DNA from: Nocardia tengchongensis
GTDB lineage: Bacteria; Actinomycetota; Actinomycetes; Mycobacteriales; Mycobacteriaceae
DNA: 64,000 bases
Reading direction: 5' to 3'
NCBI RefSeq assembly: GCF_018362975.1
Contig: NZ_CP074371.1
Location: 6,014,001 to 6,078,000, forward strand
Shown here piece after piece: positions 21,733 to 30,118 of the stretch (within the stretch, counting starts at the first letter, position 1; the number at the start of each line of letters is the position of its first letter). The notes beneath the pieces were generated by a model. That model had not been told where the DNA came from and made no database searches. It saw only the letters and a list, made by a program, of their open reading frames with translations. The position numbers and the translations under genes were made by a program.

Positions 21733-22850
21733 CAGGCTCCTTCCATCAGCATGGCGAAACGGTCGAACAGGTAGGCGGCGTCGTGGGGTCCGGCCGCGGC
21801 CTCGGGGTGGTACTGCACGGAGAAGGCCTTGCCGTTCACCAGCTGCACGCCTTCGACGACACCGTCATTGGCGCACACGTGGCTGACCTCGGCCTTGCCG
21901 AACGGGGTGTCGAAGACCTCGCCGCGCTCGCCCTCCAGGGCGAAGCCGTGGTTCTGCGCGGTGATCGAGATCCGGCCCGAATGATGTTCGATGACCGGCA
22001 CATTGATGCCGCGGTGGCCGAACTTCATCTTGTAGGTGTTGCGGCCCAGCGCCCGGCCCAGGATCTGGTTGCCGAAGCAGATGCCGAACAGCGGGATGCC
22101 CTCGCCCAGGACGCCCTGGGTGAGCGCGACCTGCGCATCGGCGGTGGCCGGGTCGCCCGGACCGTTGGACAGGAACACGCCGTTGGGGTTCAGTTCCTTG
22201 ATCTGGTCCAGGGTCACGTTCGAGGGCACCACGTGCACCCGCATGCCGCGCTGGGCGAACATGCGCGGGGTGTTGGACTTGATGCCGAGATCGACCGCCA
22301 CCACGGTGAACCGGTGCTCGCCGACCGGGTCGATGGTGTACATCGTGTCGGTGGAGACCTCACCGGCCAGGTCCGCGCCCAGCATGGACTGCTGGCCGTT
22401 GACCCGCGCCACCAGCTCCTCGTAGTCGGCGAGCTGATCGCCGGAGAAGATGCCCGCCTTCATCGAACCGCGGGTGCGCAGATGGCGCACCACCGCGCGG
22501 GTGTCGATGCCCGCGATGCCGACGACGTTCTGGTTCTCCAGCTCGGCCTGCAGGGTGCGGTTGGCGCGCCAGTTGGAGGCGCGGCGCGCGGGGTCGCGCA
22601 CGGCGTACCCGGCGACCCAGATCTTCGAGGACTCGTCGTCCTCGTCGTTCCAGCCCGTGTTGCCGATCTGCGGCGCGGTGGCCACCACGATCTGGCGGTC
22701 GTAGCTGGGGTCGGTGAGGGTCTCCTGGTAGCCCGTCATGGCAGTACAGAACACCGCCTCACCCAAGGTCTGCCCGACGGCGCCGAAGGTCGTCCCGCGG
22801 AACACGCGGCCGTCCTCGAGCACCATCACGGCAGTATTTCCGCTGCTCAT
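21732..22850 (-). CDS. carA: Carbamoyl-phosphate synthase small (glutaminase) subunit
   Basis: Hydrolyses glutamine and channels ammonia to CarB. It is 372 residues. The class I amidotransferase domain has [15 protein letters not shown] and the nucleophile Cys in [13 protein letters not shown], with the catalytic His-x-Glu in [13 protein letters not shown]. The start at 22850 ([14 protein letters not shown]) overlaps the stop of the preceding gene (ATGA); an upstream ATG at 22886 would lie inside that gene. It is translationally coupled on both sides. Confidence 0.96.
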
Positions 22851-23344
22851 GCCTCGTCTCCCGTCTTCGTAGCTGTTGCGGTCCATGCCGGGTACACCGC
22901 TTTGTCGTCACCGCGGAAACCGGTATCCACCTCGGTTCCGGTCGGCAATGTCCAGCGAATCACCAGCACACCGTCTTCTGTCATCACTTTGCCCGCGTGC
23001 CCGCGCTCGGCGCGCACCGCGGTGATGGATTCCTGCGGAATCCAGATCGTCCCCGCGCCGTCCCGCTCCAGCAGGATGCCGCGTTCGAATCGGGTCAGCT
23101 CCGCGGTGGCGCGGAAACCCAGGTCGCCCACCGTGATTCGCTGAATCCAGCTGGGGGCGAGGGTGCTGCCGAGGTAGAGCCCCGTGGTCGGCTCCAGCAG
23201 CTGCGCACCGCAGTCGGCGGGCACCGCGGGCAGGTCGCCGATCGCACCGGCCTGCTTCTTGGCCCGGCCGGTCCACGCCCAGTACATGAGCCCCAGGCAC
23301 AGCACGAAAAAGGCCAGCAGAATCAGTACTTGCAACAGTCGCAT
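22847..23344 (-). CDS. Membrane-anchored PH-like protein of the pyr operon
   Basis: A 165-residue protein with one N-terminal membrane segment ([19 protein letters not shown]) and then a mostly beta soluble domain ([40 protein letters not shown]), presumably cytoplasmic. A homologue of similar layout sits between pyrC and carA in mycobacteria (the Rv1382 position), so its place in the operon is conserved though its role is unknown. It overlaps carA by 4 bp. Confidence 0.82.
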   Translation of the reverse strand: MRLLQVLILLAFFVLCLGLMYWAWTGRAKKQAGAIGDLPAVPADCGAQLLEPTTGLYLGSTLAPSWIQRITVGDLGFRATAELTRFERGILLERDGAGTIWIPQESITAVRAERGHAGKVMTEDGVLVIRWTLPTGTEVDTGFRGDDKAVYPAWTATATKTGDEA

Positions 23345-23378
23345 GACGGTTCTCCGTATCCTTTTTGCGCTGTTCGGA

Positions 23379-23421
23379 GGGCCTGCGTGGTTACGCAAGC
23401 TTCCGCCTCCGGCCCTTGACC
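23379..23421 (-). repeat. Intercistronic stem-loop element, copy 1
   Basis: It contains GGGCCTGCGTGGTTACGCAAGC (split here as GGGCC plus the hairpin TGCGTGGTTACGCA at 23384-23397) and then CGCCTCCGGCCC followed by TTGACC. The same arrangement recurs in the pyrB-pyrC gap. It lies downstream of pyrC and upstream of the PH-like gene. Confidence 0.7.
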
Positions 23422-23448
23422 GCTCATCGCAGGATTCCCCACCCGCCG

Positions 23449-24741
23449 CTAACCGGCGACGATCTTGCCGTCCCGGGCGGTGAGCCGGCCGCGCAGGAAG
23501 GTGGCGGTCACCTTCGCGGGCAGGGTCATCGCCTGGAAGGGCGTGTTGCGGGCGATCGAGGCGAGTTCGCTCGCCTCCACCGTCCATTCGGTGGCCGGGT
23601 CGATCAGCGCCAGGTTGGCGGGTTCACCGACCGCGAGCGGCCGTCCCTGATCGTCCAGGCCCACGATCCGCGCCGGGTTCTCGCTCATGACCCGCGCGAC
23701 CCCGCGCCAGTCGAGCAGTCCCGGGTTGACCATGGTCTCCACGATGATCGACAGCGCCGTCTCCAGGCCCAGCATGCCGGGACGCGCGGACGCGAACTCG
23801 CAGCACTTGTCCTGTTCGGCGTGCGGGGCGTGGTCGGTGGCGACGCAGTCGATGACGCCCTCGGCGAGTGCCTGCCGCAGCGCGGCCACGTCGGAGGATT
23901 CACGCAGCGGCGGGTTCACCCGGTTCACCGCGTCGTAGGTCTCCAGGCGCGAGTCGTCGAGCAGCAGGTGGTGCGGGGTCACCTCGGCGGTGATCGAAAT
24001 GCCCTGGGACTTGGCCCATTTCAGCAGTTCGACGGTGCCGGCGGTGGAGGCGTGGCAGATGTGCACGCGGGCCCCGGCGTCGCGGGCCAGCAGCGCGTCA
24101 CGGGCCACGATGGACTCCTCGGCCGCGCGCGGCCAGCCGGCCAGGCCCAGGCGCGAGGCGTTCGGGCCCTCGTGCGCGACCGCGCCCTTGGTCAGGCGCG
24201 GCTCCTCCGCGTGCTGGGCGATGAGCACGCCCAGCGAGTTCGCGTATTCCAGGGCGCGGCGCATGATCAGCGGGTCGTAGACGCAGTGGCCGTCGTCGGA
24301 GAACATGCGCACCGCGCCGACGCCGGCGGCCATGGTGCCCATCTCGGCGAGCTGCTTGCCCTCGAGGCCGACGGTGACCGCGCCCACCGGGTGCACGTCG
24401 ACCAGGCCGACCTCCTGGCCGCGCTTCCACACGTGGTCGGTGATGACCGAGGTGTCGGCGACCGGGCTGGTGTTGGCCATCGCGAACACCGCGGTGTAAC
24501 CGCCCAGAGCGGCTGCGGCGGAACCGGATTCGATGGTCTCGGTGTCCTCGCGGCCCGGCTCGCGCAGGTGGGTGTGCAGGTCGATGAAGCCGGGCAGCAG
24601 GAACTGGCCCTTGCCGTCGACGATCTCGGCGTCGGGAGCGTTCAGCCCCGCACCGATCTCGCGGATCTCACCGTCGGCGAGCAGCACGTCGACCGCTTCA
24701 CCTTCACCGTAGAGAAAGACGTTCTTGATCAGGATGCTCAT
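23449..24741 (-). CDS. pyrC: Dihydroorotase
   Basis: Cyclises carbamoyl-aspartate to dihydroorotate. The 430-residue type I (class III) amidohydrolase has the metal motif [22 protein letters not shown] ([10 protein letters not shown]), the His ligands in ICHASTAGT and TPHHLLLD, and the catalytic Asp in CVATDHAPH. It sits between pyrB and the PH-like gene; both flanking gaps carry the repeated stem-loop element. Confidence 0.96.
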   Translation of the reverse strand: MSILIKNVFLYGEGEAVDVLLADGEIREIGAGLNAPDAEIVDGKGQFLLPGFIDLHTHLREPGREDTETIESGSAAAALGGYTAVFAMANTSPVADTSVITDHVWKRGQEVGLVDVHPVGAVTVGLEGKQLAEMGTMAAGVGAVRMFSDDGHCVYDPLIMRRALEYANSLGVLIAQHAEEPRLTKGAVAHEGPNASRLGLAGWPRAAEESIVARDALLARDAGARVHICHASTAGTVELLKWAKSQGISITAEVTPHHLLLDDSRLETYDAVNRVNPPLRESSDVAALRQALAEGVIDCVATDHAPHAEQDKCCEFASARPGMLGLETALSIIVETMVNPGLLDWRGVARVMSENPARIVGLDDQGRPLAVGEPANLALIDPATEWTVEASELASIARNTPFQAMTLPAKVTATFLRGRLTARDGKIVAG

Positions 24742-24764
24742 GCTGCTTCCTTTCCGCGTGCTCG

Positions 24765-24826
24765 GGGGCCCTGCGTGGTTACGCAGGCAAGCGCGGGGAG
24801 GCGGAGCGACGCCTCCGGCCCTGACC
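24765..24826 (-). repeat. Intercistronic stem-loop element, copy 2
   Basis: It carries the same hairpin TGCGTGGTTACGCA (24772-24785) and the same end CGCCTCCGGCCC-TGACC as copy 1, plus an extra hairpin GGAGGCG-GAGCGA-CGCCTCC (24797-24816). It fills the gap between pyrB and pyrC. Confidence 0.7.
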
Positions 24827-24829
24827 CGA

Positions 24830-25795
24830 TCACGCGACCACCTCGTCGGTTCCGACCAGCAGGCGGAACAGCACCGCCATGCGCATATGGACTCCGTTGT
24901 TGACCTGTTGCAGCACAGCCGCTTTCGGGGAATCGGCGACGGAGAAACCGATTTCCATGCCGCGCAGCATGGGGCCGGGATGCAGCACCACCGCGTGGTC
25001 GTCGAGCATCTTCATGCGGCGCTCGCTGAGGCCGTAGCGGATCGAGTACTCGCGCGCCGACGGGAAGAAGCCGCCGTTCATGCGCTCGGCCTGCACGCGC
25101 AGCATCATGACCGCGTCCGCGCCGGGCAGCTCGGCATCGAGGGAGTCCGAGACCCGCACCGGCCAGGCCTCCACGCCCACCGGCAGCAGCGTGCGCGGCG
25201 AGACCAGCACCACCTCCGCACCGAGGGTGCTGAGCAAAAAGGCGTTCGAGCGGGCCACCCGGCTGTGCAGGATGTCGCCGACCAGCACGACCCGCTTGCC
25301 CTCCAGGTCGCCGAGGCGCTGACGCAGGGTCAGCGCGTCCAGCAGCGCCTGGGTGGGGTGCTCGTGGGTGCCGTCGCCGGCGTTGATGATGGCGGGGCCG
25401 GGACCGGCGTAACCGCTCGAGGCCTCGTCCATCTCGTTGAACCAGCGCGCGATCTGATGCGCCGCGCCCGAGGCGGGGTGGCGCACGATGAGCGCGTCCG
25501 CGCCCGCCGCGTGCAGGGTCAGCGCGGTGTCGCGCAGCGATTCACCCTTGGAGACAGAGGAACTCGACGCGCTGACATTGATGACGTCGGCGCTCATCCA
25601 CTTGCCGGCGACCTCGAAGGAGACCCGGGTGCGGGTGGAGTTCTCGAAGAACACGGTCATCACCGTGCGCCCGCGCAGCGTCGGCAGCTTCTTGACCTCG
25701 CGGCCCAGCAGCGCCTGTTCGAACCGCTCGGCCTCGTCGAGCAGGCCGTTGGCGGTCTCGCGGTCCAGGTCGGTGACCGAGAGCAGGTGCTTCAC
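24830..25795 (-). CDS. pyrB: Aspartate carbamoyltransferase catalytic subunit
   Basis: Joins carbamoyl phosphate and aspartate, the committed step of pyrimidine synthesis. It is 321 residues, with the carbamoyl-phosphate motif STRTRVSFE, the [11 protein letters not shown] motif and the C-terminal [13 protein letters not shown] with aspartate-binding residues. No regulatory subunit gene (pyrI) is present. It overlaps pyrR by 4 bp. Confidence 0.97.
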   Translation of the reverse strand: MKHLLSVTDLDRETANGLLDEAERFEQALLGREVKKLPTLRGRTVMTVFFENSTRTRVSFEVAGKWMSADVINVSASSSSVSKGESLRDTALTLHAAGADALIVRHPASGAAHQIARWFNEMDEASSGYAGPGPAIINAGDGTHEHPTQALLDALTLRQRLGDLEGKRVVLVGDILHSRVARSNAFLLSTLGAEVVLVSPRTLLPVGVEAWPVRVSDSLDAELPGADAVMMLRVQAERMNGGFFPSAREYSIRYGLSERRMKMLDDHAVVLHPGPMLRGMEIGFSVADSPKAAVLQQVNNGVHMRMAVLFRLLVGTDEVVA

Positions 25796-26430
25796 TGGGT
25801 GTCACCCTCCTGACGCAGGTACACGCCGTCGCGGCCGTCGTGCTCGCGCAGCAGCACCGAGATGTCCTCGGTGCGCGCGGTCGGGACGTTCTTGCCGACG
25901 TAGTCGGCGCGGATGGGAAGTTCGCGGTGGCCGCGATCGATGAGTACGGCGAGCTGCACCGCGCGGGGGCGGCCCAGGTCGCGCAGGCCGTCCAGGGCCG
26001 AGCGCACGGTGCGGCCGGAGAACAGCACGTCGTCGACCAGCACCACCAGCGCGTCCTCGACGCCGCCCTCGGGCACCGAGGTGCGCTCGAGCGGGCGATG
26101 CGGCTTGGAGCGCAGGTCGTCGCGGTAGAGGGTGATGTCCAGGGAGCCGATCGCGGGGCGGACGCCGGAGAATTCCTCGATCCGGCCGGCCAGGCGATGA
26201 GCCAGAGTGGTTCCGCGGGTGGGGATTCCGATCAGCACCACGCGGGCAACCTGCGGATCACCGGAGTCCAACGCGGTCTTCTCGATGATCTGGTGCGCCA
26301 TGCGGGCGATCGTCCGGCCGACGTCGGAATCGGACAGCAGCTCGCGTCCGGTCTCGACCTGGTCCGGGTCGTGCCGCTGCGAGAACTCGGCAGCGCTCGA
26401 CTTGGCCGCCCGGTCTTCGGGCACAGCCAT
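25792..26430 (-). CDS. pyrR: Pyrimidine operon regulator / uracil phosphoribosyltransferase PyrR
   Basis: An RNA-binding attenuator or translational repressor that senses UMP and has weak uracil phosphoribosyltransferase activity. It is 212 residues, with the PRPP-binding loop [15 protein letters not shown] and [16 protein letters not shown]. The N-terminus carries about 20 extra residues relative to Bacillus PyrR. AAGGAGG lies 5 bp before the ATG and is covered by a hairpin in the leader. It is first in the pyr operon. Confidence 0.96.
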   Translation of the reverse strand: MAVPEDRAAKSSAAEFSQRHDPDQVETGRELLSDSDVGRTIARMAHQIIEKTALDSGDPQVARVVLIGIPTRGTTLAHRLAGRIEEFSGVRPAIGSLDITLYRDDLRSKPHRPLERTSVPEGGVEDALVVLVDDVLFSGRTVRSALDGLRDLGRPRAVQLAVLIDRGHRELPIRADYVGKNVPTARTEDISVLLREHDGRDGVYLRQEGDTQ

Positions 26431-26475
26431 GCCGACCTCCTTCCCCGCCTCACGGGACGGTCCGTTAAAGGATGT
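26431..26475 (-). promoter_or_regulatory. pyrR: Putative PyrR-binding leader with sequestered ribosome site
   Basis: Reading leftward, the leader has CCTTTAAC, then CGGACCGTCCCGTGAGGCGG forming a small hairpin (CCCG/CGGG with a TGAGG loop), immediately followed by AAGGAGG and the pyrR ATG. A GTGAGG loop beside the Shine-Dalgarno is what PyrR translational repression in mycobacteria uses; that link is from family knowledge. No attenuator-type terminator is visible. Confidence 0.65.
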
Positions 26476-26728
26476 CTTTCGGGCAGTGACCCTACCAGCG
26501 CGGGAATGGCCCGCCGACCCCGCACCCCCTGTGTGTCAGCGGTCGACGCACCGCCGCGGCAACCGCTCCGACCTGCCGGAACTCATCGCACCCGGGTTCA
26601 CCAGCAAGTCCGTGGCAATGCGCAGGTCCGGCCACTGTGGCAGGGTTCACGCCCGCCCGGCGATCCCCCGGTCCTGGCTACCGGCCGGTTGTCATACACC
26701 GTATATCGACGTGTGCGATGCTCGGAGG

Positions 26729-27715
26729 GTGAGCAATGACGCTGAATTCACCGAACCCGCCCGGGTCAACTTCCGCGGGTACGGCGGCATCACCATCGCC
26801 GGAGACAGCTGGGGACCCCAGGACGGCCCATTGGTGGTATTCCTGCACGGCGGCGGGCAGACCCGCGGATCGTGGAAGGACTCCGGACTGGCCCTGGCCA
26901 AGGCCGGCATGCACGCGGTCCTCCTGGACGCGCGCGGCCACGGCGACAGCGACTGGGACCCGGACGGCAACTACCGCCGCGACGCCATGGTCGAAGACCT
27001 CATGGCGGTGCTCGAGCAGCTCGGCAAGTCGGCGTTCATCGTCGGCGCGTCCATGGGCGGGCTCACCGGCCTGATGGCCACCACCCACCCCGAGGCCGCG
27101 CGCATCACCGGCCTGGTCCTCGTCGACGTCGTGCCGCGCCCCGAACGCAAGGGCGTCGAACGCGTCATCAACTTCCTCTCCAGCAATCCCGAAGGCTTCG
27201 CCAGCCTCGAGGAGGCCGCCGACGCCGTCGCCGCCTACCTCCCCCACCGCCGCCGGCCCCGCAATCCCGAAGGCCTGCAACGCAATCTGCGCAAGCGCGC
27301 GGACGGCCGCTGGTACTGGCACTGGGATCCGGCCATGATGGGCGGCCCGCGCGACGGGCGCGGCGAGGAGATCGACGTCCACACCGAGGCCCTCGAGAAC
27401 GCGGCGAAGCAGCTGAGCATCCCGACCCTGCTGGTGCGTGGCGCGCTCTCCGACGTCGTCAGCGAGGAGGGCGTCACGGCCTTCCGCGCCCTGACCCCGC
27501 ACGCCGAGTACATCGAGATCGGCACCGCCGCCCACACCGCCGCCAGCGACGCCAACGACGAATTCACCGACGCCGTGGTCGATTTCGTCCGCGCCCACAA
27601 TCGGCGACCAGCACGGCTGATCACCCCGCCTAGAGCAGCATCCTGTCGAGCAGGCGGTCGAGCAGTTCGACCGCCCGCTCCCGGGTGGCGCCACCCGCCA
27701 GCACGAACTGGGTGA
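26729..27715 (+). CDS. Alpha/beta hydrolase
   Basis: A 328-residue alpha/beta-hydrolase. The oxyanion strand is VVFLHGGGQTRGSW, the nucleophile elbow is VGASMGGLTG, and a C-terminal His lies in IGTAAHTAASD. It begins at GTG 26729 (VSNDAEFTEP), but CGGAGG directly abuts it, so GTG 26711 is possible. The normal fold ends near residue 300; the last 25 residues are Arg/Pro-rich and overlap the convergent tetR gene by 86 bp, which may reflect a lost stop or a frameshift. It is divergent from pyrR. The substrate is unknown. Confidence 0.85.
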   Translation: MSNDAEFTEPARVNFRGYGGITIAGDSWGPQDGPLVVFLHGGGQTRGSWKDSGLALAKAGMHAVLLDARGHGDSDWDPDGNYRRDAMVEDLMAVLEQLGKSAFIVGASMGGLTGLMATTHPEAARITGLVLVDVVPRPERKGVERVINFLSSNPEGFASLEEAADAVAAYLPHRRRPRNPEGLQRNLRKRADGRWYWHWDPAMMGGPRDGRGEEIDVHTEALENAAKQLSIPTLLVRGALSDVVSEEGVTAFRALTPHAEYIEIGTAAHTAASDANDEFTDAVVDFVRAHNRRPARLITPPRAASCRAGGRAVRPPAPGWRHPPARTG

Positions 27716-28223
27716 TGCTGCTGACGCCGCCGACGATCAGCTCGGCGTCCAATTCCGCGGCGTGCGCATCGGATTCGGCCCCCCGAGCGCGCAGCAGCTG
27801 CTCGGTGATCACCGTGACCAGATAGCGCGGCGCCCCCATCATCTCCTCGGAGGTGACGGTGTCCCCGGTCAAATTGGCCGCATGAAAGGCCGCGAACACC
27901 AGATTGTCCTGCCGCCGCCGCTCATCGAGCGGCAGCAGCCCCACCGCGAAGGTGCGAATGATCTCCCGCGGCGTCGCCGCGGGCCCCAGCGCCGTGAACT
28001 GTTCGGTGAACCCCACCCCGAAATCCGCCACCACCGCCGTATGGGTGGCGAGCATCAAGTCCCGCTTGGTCCCGAAGTAGTACTGAATCAGCCGCACCGA
28101 GATCCCCGCCTCGGCCGCCACCGCCTGAAAGGTGGCGGCATCGAGCCCACCGGTGGCGATAACCGTGCGTGCGGCAGTGGTGATCTCCCGCCGACGCTGC
28201 TCGTGATCAACCAAACGAGGCAT
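27630..28223 (-). CDS. TetR-family regulator of the adjacent hydrolase
   Basis: A 197-residue TetR protein. The HTH is AATFQAVAAEAGISVRLIQY followed by YFGTKRDL. The start at 28223 (MPRLVDHEQRRREI) is preferred over 28283, which would lie inside the operator region. Two copies of a TGGTACG/CGTA-type element lie between it and the divergent hydrolase at 28335, so it likely controls both genes. Confidence 0.92.
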   Translation of the reverse strand: MPRLVDHEQRRREITTAARTVIATGGLDAATFQAVAAEAGISVRLIQYYFGTKRDLMLATHTAVVADFGVGFTEQFTALGPAATPREIIRTFAVGLLPLDERRRQDNLVFAAFHAANLTGDTVTSEEMMGAPRYLVTVITEQLLRARGAESDAHAAELDAELIVGGVSSITQFVLAGGATRERAVELLDRLLDRMLL

Positions 28224-28264
28224 CTGACCAGCTCTCTTACGACTTCCCAGCGATTGAAGATTTT

Positions 28265-28305
28265 GATGGTACGCCCATATCATTTTTATGGTACGTTCGT
28301 ATCAT
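28265..28305. promoter_or_regulatory. Tandem TetR operator copies
   Basis: GATGGTACGCCCATATCAT (28265-28283) and TATGGTACGTTCGTATCAT (28287-28305) are direct copies spaced by 22 bp, about two helical turns. The second contains the palindrome TACGTTCGTA. They lie between divergent tetR and hydrolase genes. Confidence 0.65.
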
Positions 28306-28334
28306 CAACGAAGATGATCACGGGGAGGCACACG

Positions 28335-29216
28335 ATGGCCAAGATCGGGCGATTCAAGAACGCGCAAGCCAAGGCCGACTACCTGAGGGCCTATGACGAC
28401 CTGGCCGCACAGTGGCCGGTGGCGGCGACGGACCTCGATGTCGAAACCTCCTTCGGCACAACACGAGTGCGCAAGTCAGGCAGTGGCGAAGGTGCGCCGA
28501 TCGTGTTGTTGCCCGGGATGCCGGGGATGGGGTTGTTCTGGATGCCGTTCATCGAAGAGATGGCGCGTGAGCATGTCGTGTACACGGTGGATCCGATGGG
28601 GTGGGCGGGGCGCAGTGAGCAGACAGCGCCGCTGAAGGGGCAGCACGACATTGTGCGGTGGCTGGTCGAGGTGTTCGACGGGATCGGGGCCGAGCGGGTG
28701 CATTTGGCCGGGTATTCGGGGGGATCGTGGCTGTCGCTGCTGTTCGCGTCGCAGCGGTCGGATCGGCTGGCCAGTATCACCATGCTCGAGCCCGATGCGG
28801 CTTCGTTCCTGAAGCCGAAGTGGGGGCTGCTGTTCAAGTTCCTGTTCGGCGGGATCCGGCCGACGCGGGAGAAGATGGAGAAGTTCCTGGAGTGGATGAC
28901 TCCGGGGGTGAAGCTCTCCGAGGAGATGTGGACTCTGACGTTGGCCGCGTTGAAGTTCCGCATCGCGATGCCGTGGTCGCGGCTGCTGCCCGACGAGCAG
29001 TTGGGCAGGGTCACCGCGCCGATGCTGGTGCTGTTCGGGGAGACGACGATCGCCAATGACGCGCATGCGGCCGCGGCACGGGCGCGGGAGTGCATTCCGG
29101 GGGCCGATATCGAGATCTACCCCGGTGTGGGGCACGAAATGCTCTGGGCGATACCGGAAACGGTGATTCCGCGCTTCCTCGGATTCGTGGAGCAGCACGA
29201 TCAGGTGCGGGCCTGA
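28335..29216 (+). CDS. Alpha/beta hydrolase under TetR control
   Basis: A 293-residue alpha/beta-hydrolase with a cap domain. The oxyanion region is VLLPGMPGMGLFW, the nucleophile elbow is LAGYSGGSWLS, and the catalytic His is in PGVGHEMLW. GGGGAGG precedes the ATG. There is no signal peptide. It resembles uncharacterised esterase/epoxide-hydrolase-like proteins; the substrate is unknown but is probably the inducer of the divergent TetR. Confidence 0.9.
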   Translation: MAKIGRFKNAQAKADYLRAYDDLAAQWPVAATDLDVETSFGTTRVRKSGSGEGAPIVLLPGMPGMGLFWMPFIEEMAREHVVYTVDPMGWAGRSEQTAPLKGQHDIVRWLVEVFDGIGAERVHLAGYSGGSWLSLLFASQRSDRLASITMLEPDAASFLKPKWGLLFKFLFGGIRPTREKMEKFLEWMTPGVKLSEEMWTLTLAALKFRIAMPWSRLLPDEQLGRVTAPMLVLFGETTIANDAHAAAARARECIPGADIEIYPGVGHEMLWAIPETVIPRFLGFVEQHDQVRA

Positions 29217-29414
29217 TCAGGTCGTCGCGCAGTAGATGACCGCCGGGTAGGTGGCGAGGAACGCCCACAGGAAGGTGTTGAGGCGCATGAGGATCGCGGT
29301 GCCGATGTGCAGGAGAGCCGCGAAAGTGCCGTTGTGGGCGTAGCGCCCCTCGACCGTGATGTTCCCCTGCAGCTGACCCGCTGGCACCTGCGCCAACCTG
29401 CGAAGAGACCTCAC
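29217..29414 (-). CDS. Possible small membrane protein (uncertain)
   Basis: A 65-residue open frame reading back from the alkB promoter, with one hydrophobic stretch (AALLHIGTAILMRLNTFLWA). No clear ribosome site precedes the GTG, and a longer version would overlap the SOS box. It may be non-coding; listed because it fills the 238-bp gap and has a plausible membrane segment. Confidence 0.25.
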   Translation of the reverse strand: MRSLRRLAQVPAGQLQGNITVEGRYAHNGTFAALLHIGTAILMRLNTFLWAFLATYPAVIYCATT

Positions 29415-29418
29415 CTTG

Positions 29419-29432
29419 CGAACATATGTTCG
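29419..29432. promoter_or_regulatory. LexA SOS box upstream of alkB
   Basis: CGAACATATGTTCG is a perfect 14-bp palindrome matching the actinobacterial LexA consensus CGAAC-N4-GTTCG. It lies 22 bp before the alkB ATG, within promoter range. This predicts SOS induction of alkB. Confidence 0.85.
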
Positions 29433-29454
29433 ACCACGTGGTAGCGTCGTGCGC

Positions 29455-30080
29455 ATGTCGACGCCACTGCAGGGATCGCTGTTCGATGGGTTCGGGGAGG
29501 TCGAGCTGGGCGGGCTGGACGGCCTGCGGCGCACCGAGCTCGGCGACGGCGCGTGGGTGGATGTGCTGCCCGGGTGGTTGAGCGGGGCGGATGAGCTGTT
29601 CGAGCGGCTGGCGGGCGGGGTGCCGTGGCGAGCGGATCGGCGGGCCATGTACGACCGGGTAGTGGATGTGCCGCGGTTGCTGTCGTTCTACGACGAGGGC
29701 CGCGAGCTACCGGACCCGATCCTCACCGAGGCGCGAAATGCGCTGAGCGCGTATTACTTCCGGGAACTCGGGGAGTCGTTCGCGACGGCGGGCCTGTGTT
29801 ACTACCGCGACGGGAACGACAGCGTCGCCTGGCACGGCGACACCATCGGGCGCGGCGCGACCGACGACACCATGGTCGCGATCGTGTCGGTGGGTGCGGC
29901 GCGCGCCTTGCTGCTGCGCCCGCGCGGGGTGGCGCGAGCGTGCGATATCCGCTCGGGCACGGGGATCTGATCGTGATGGGTGGATCATGCCAGCGCACCT
30001 GGGAGCACGCCGTGCCCAAGACCCGGCGGCCAGTGGGGCCGCGCATCAGCATTCAATTCCGCCCGCGCGGCGTCCGGTGA
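29455..30080 (+). CDS. alkB: AlkB-family 2-oxoglutarate/Fe(II) DNA repair dioxygenase, one frameshift
   Basis: Oxidatively removes alkyl lesions such as 1-methyladenine and 3-methylcytosine. The Fe-binding motif HxD is in VAWHGDTIGRG; after the break, the distal His is in RTWEHAVPK, and the 2-oxoglutarate Arg is in GPRISIQFRPR. The preceding CYYRDGNDSV is typical. One G is missing in a G-run near 29929 (RPRGGGASVRYPLGHGDLIV when restored). The start is ATG 29455 (MSTPLQGSLFDGFGE). A LexA box 22 bp upstream makes this a likely SOS gene. Confidence 0.88.
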
Positions 30081-30118
30081 GGCCGGGTGGGCATCGAAAG
30101 GCGCTGCGGCGGTAGCGA

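Noticed and set aside
24765..24826. Intrinsic terminator between pyrB and pyrC
   Set aside because: There are hairpins but no T-run, the operon continues in the same direction, and the same element recurs after pyrC.
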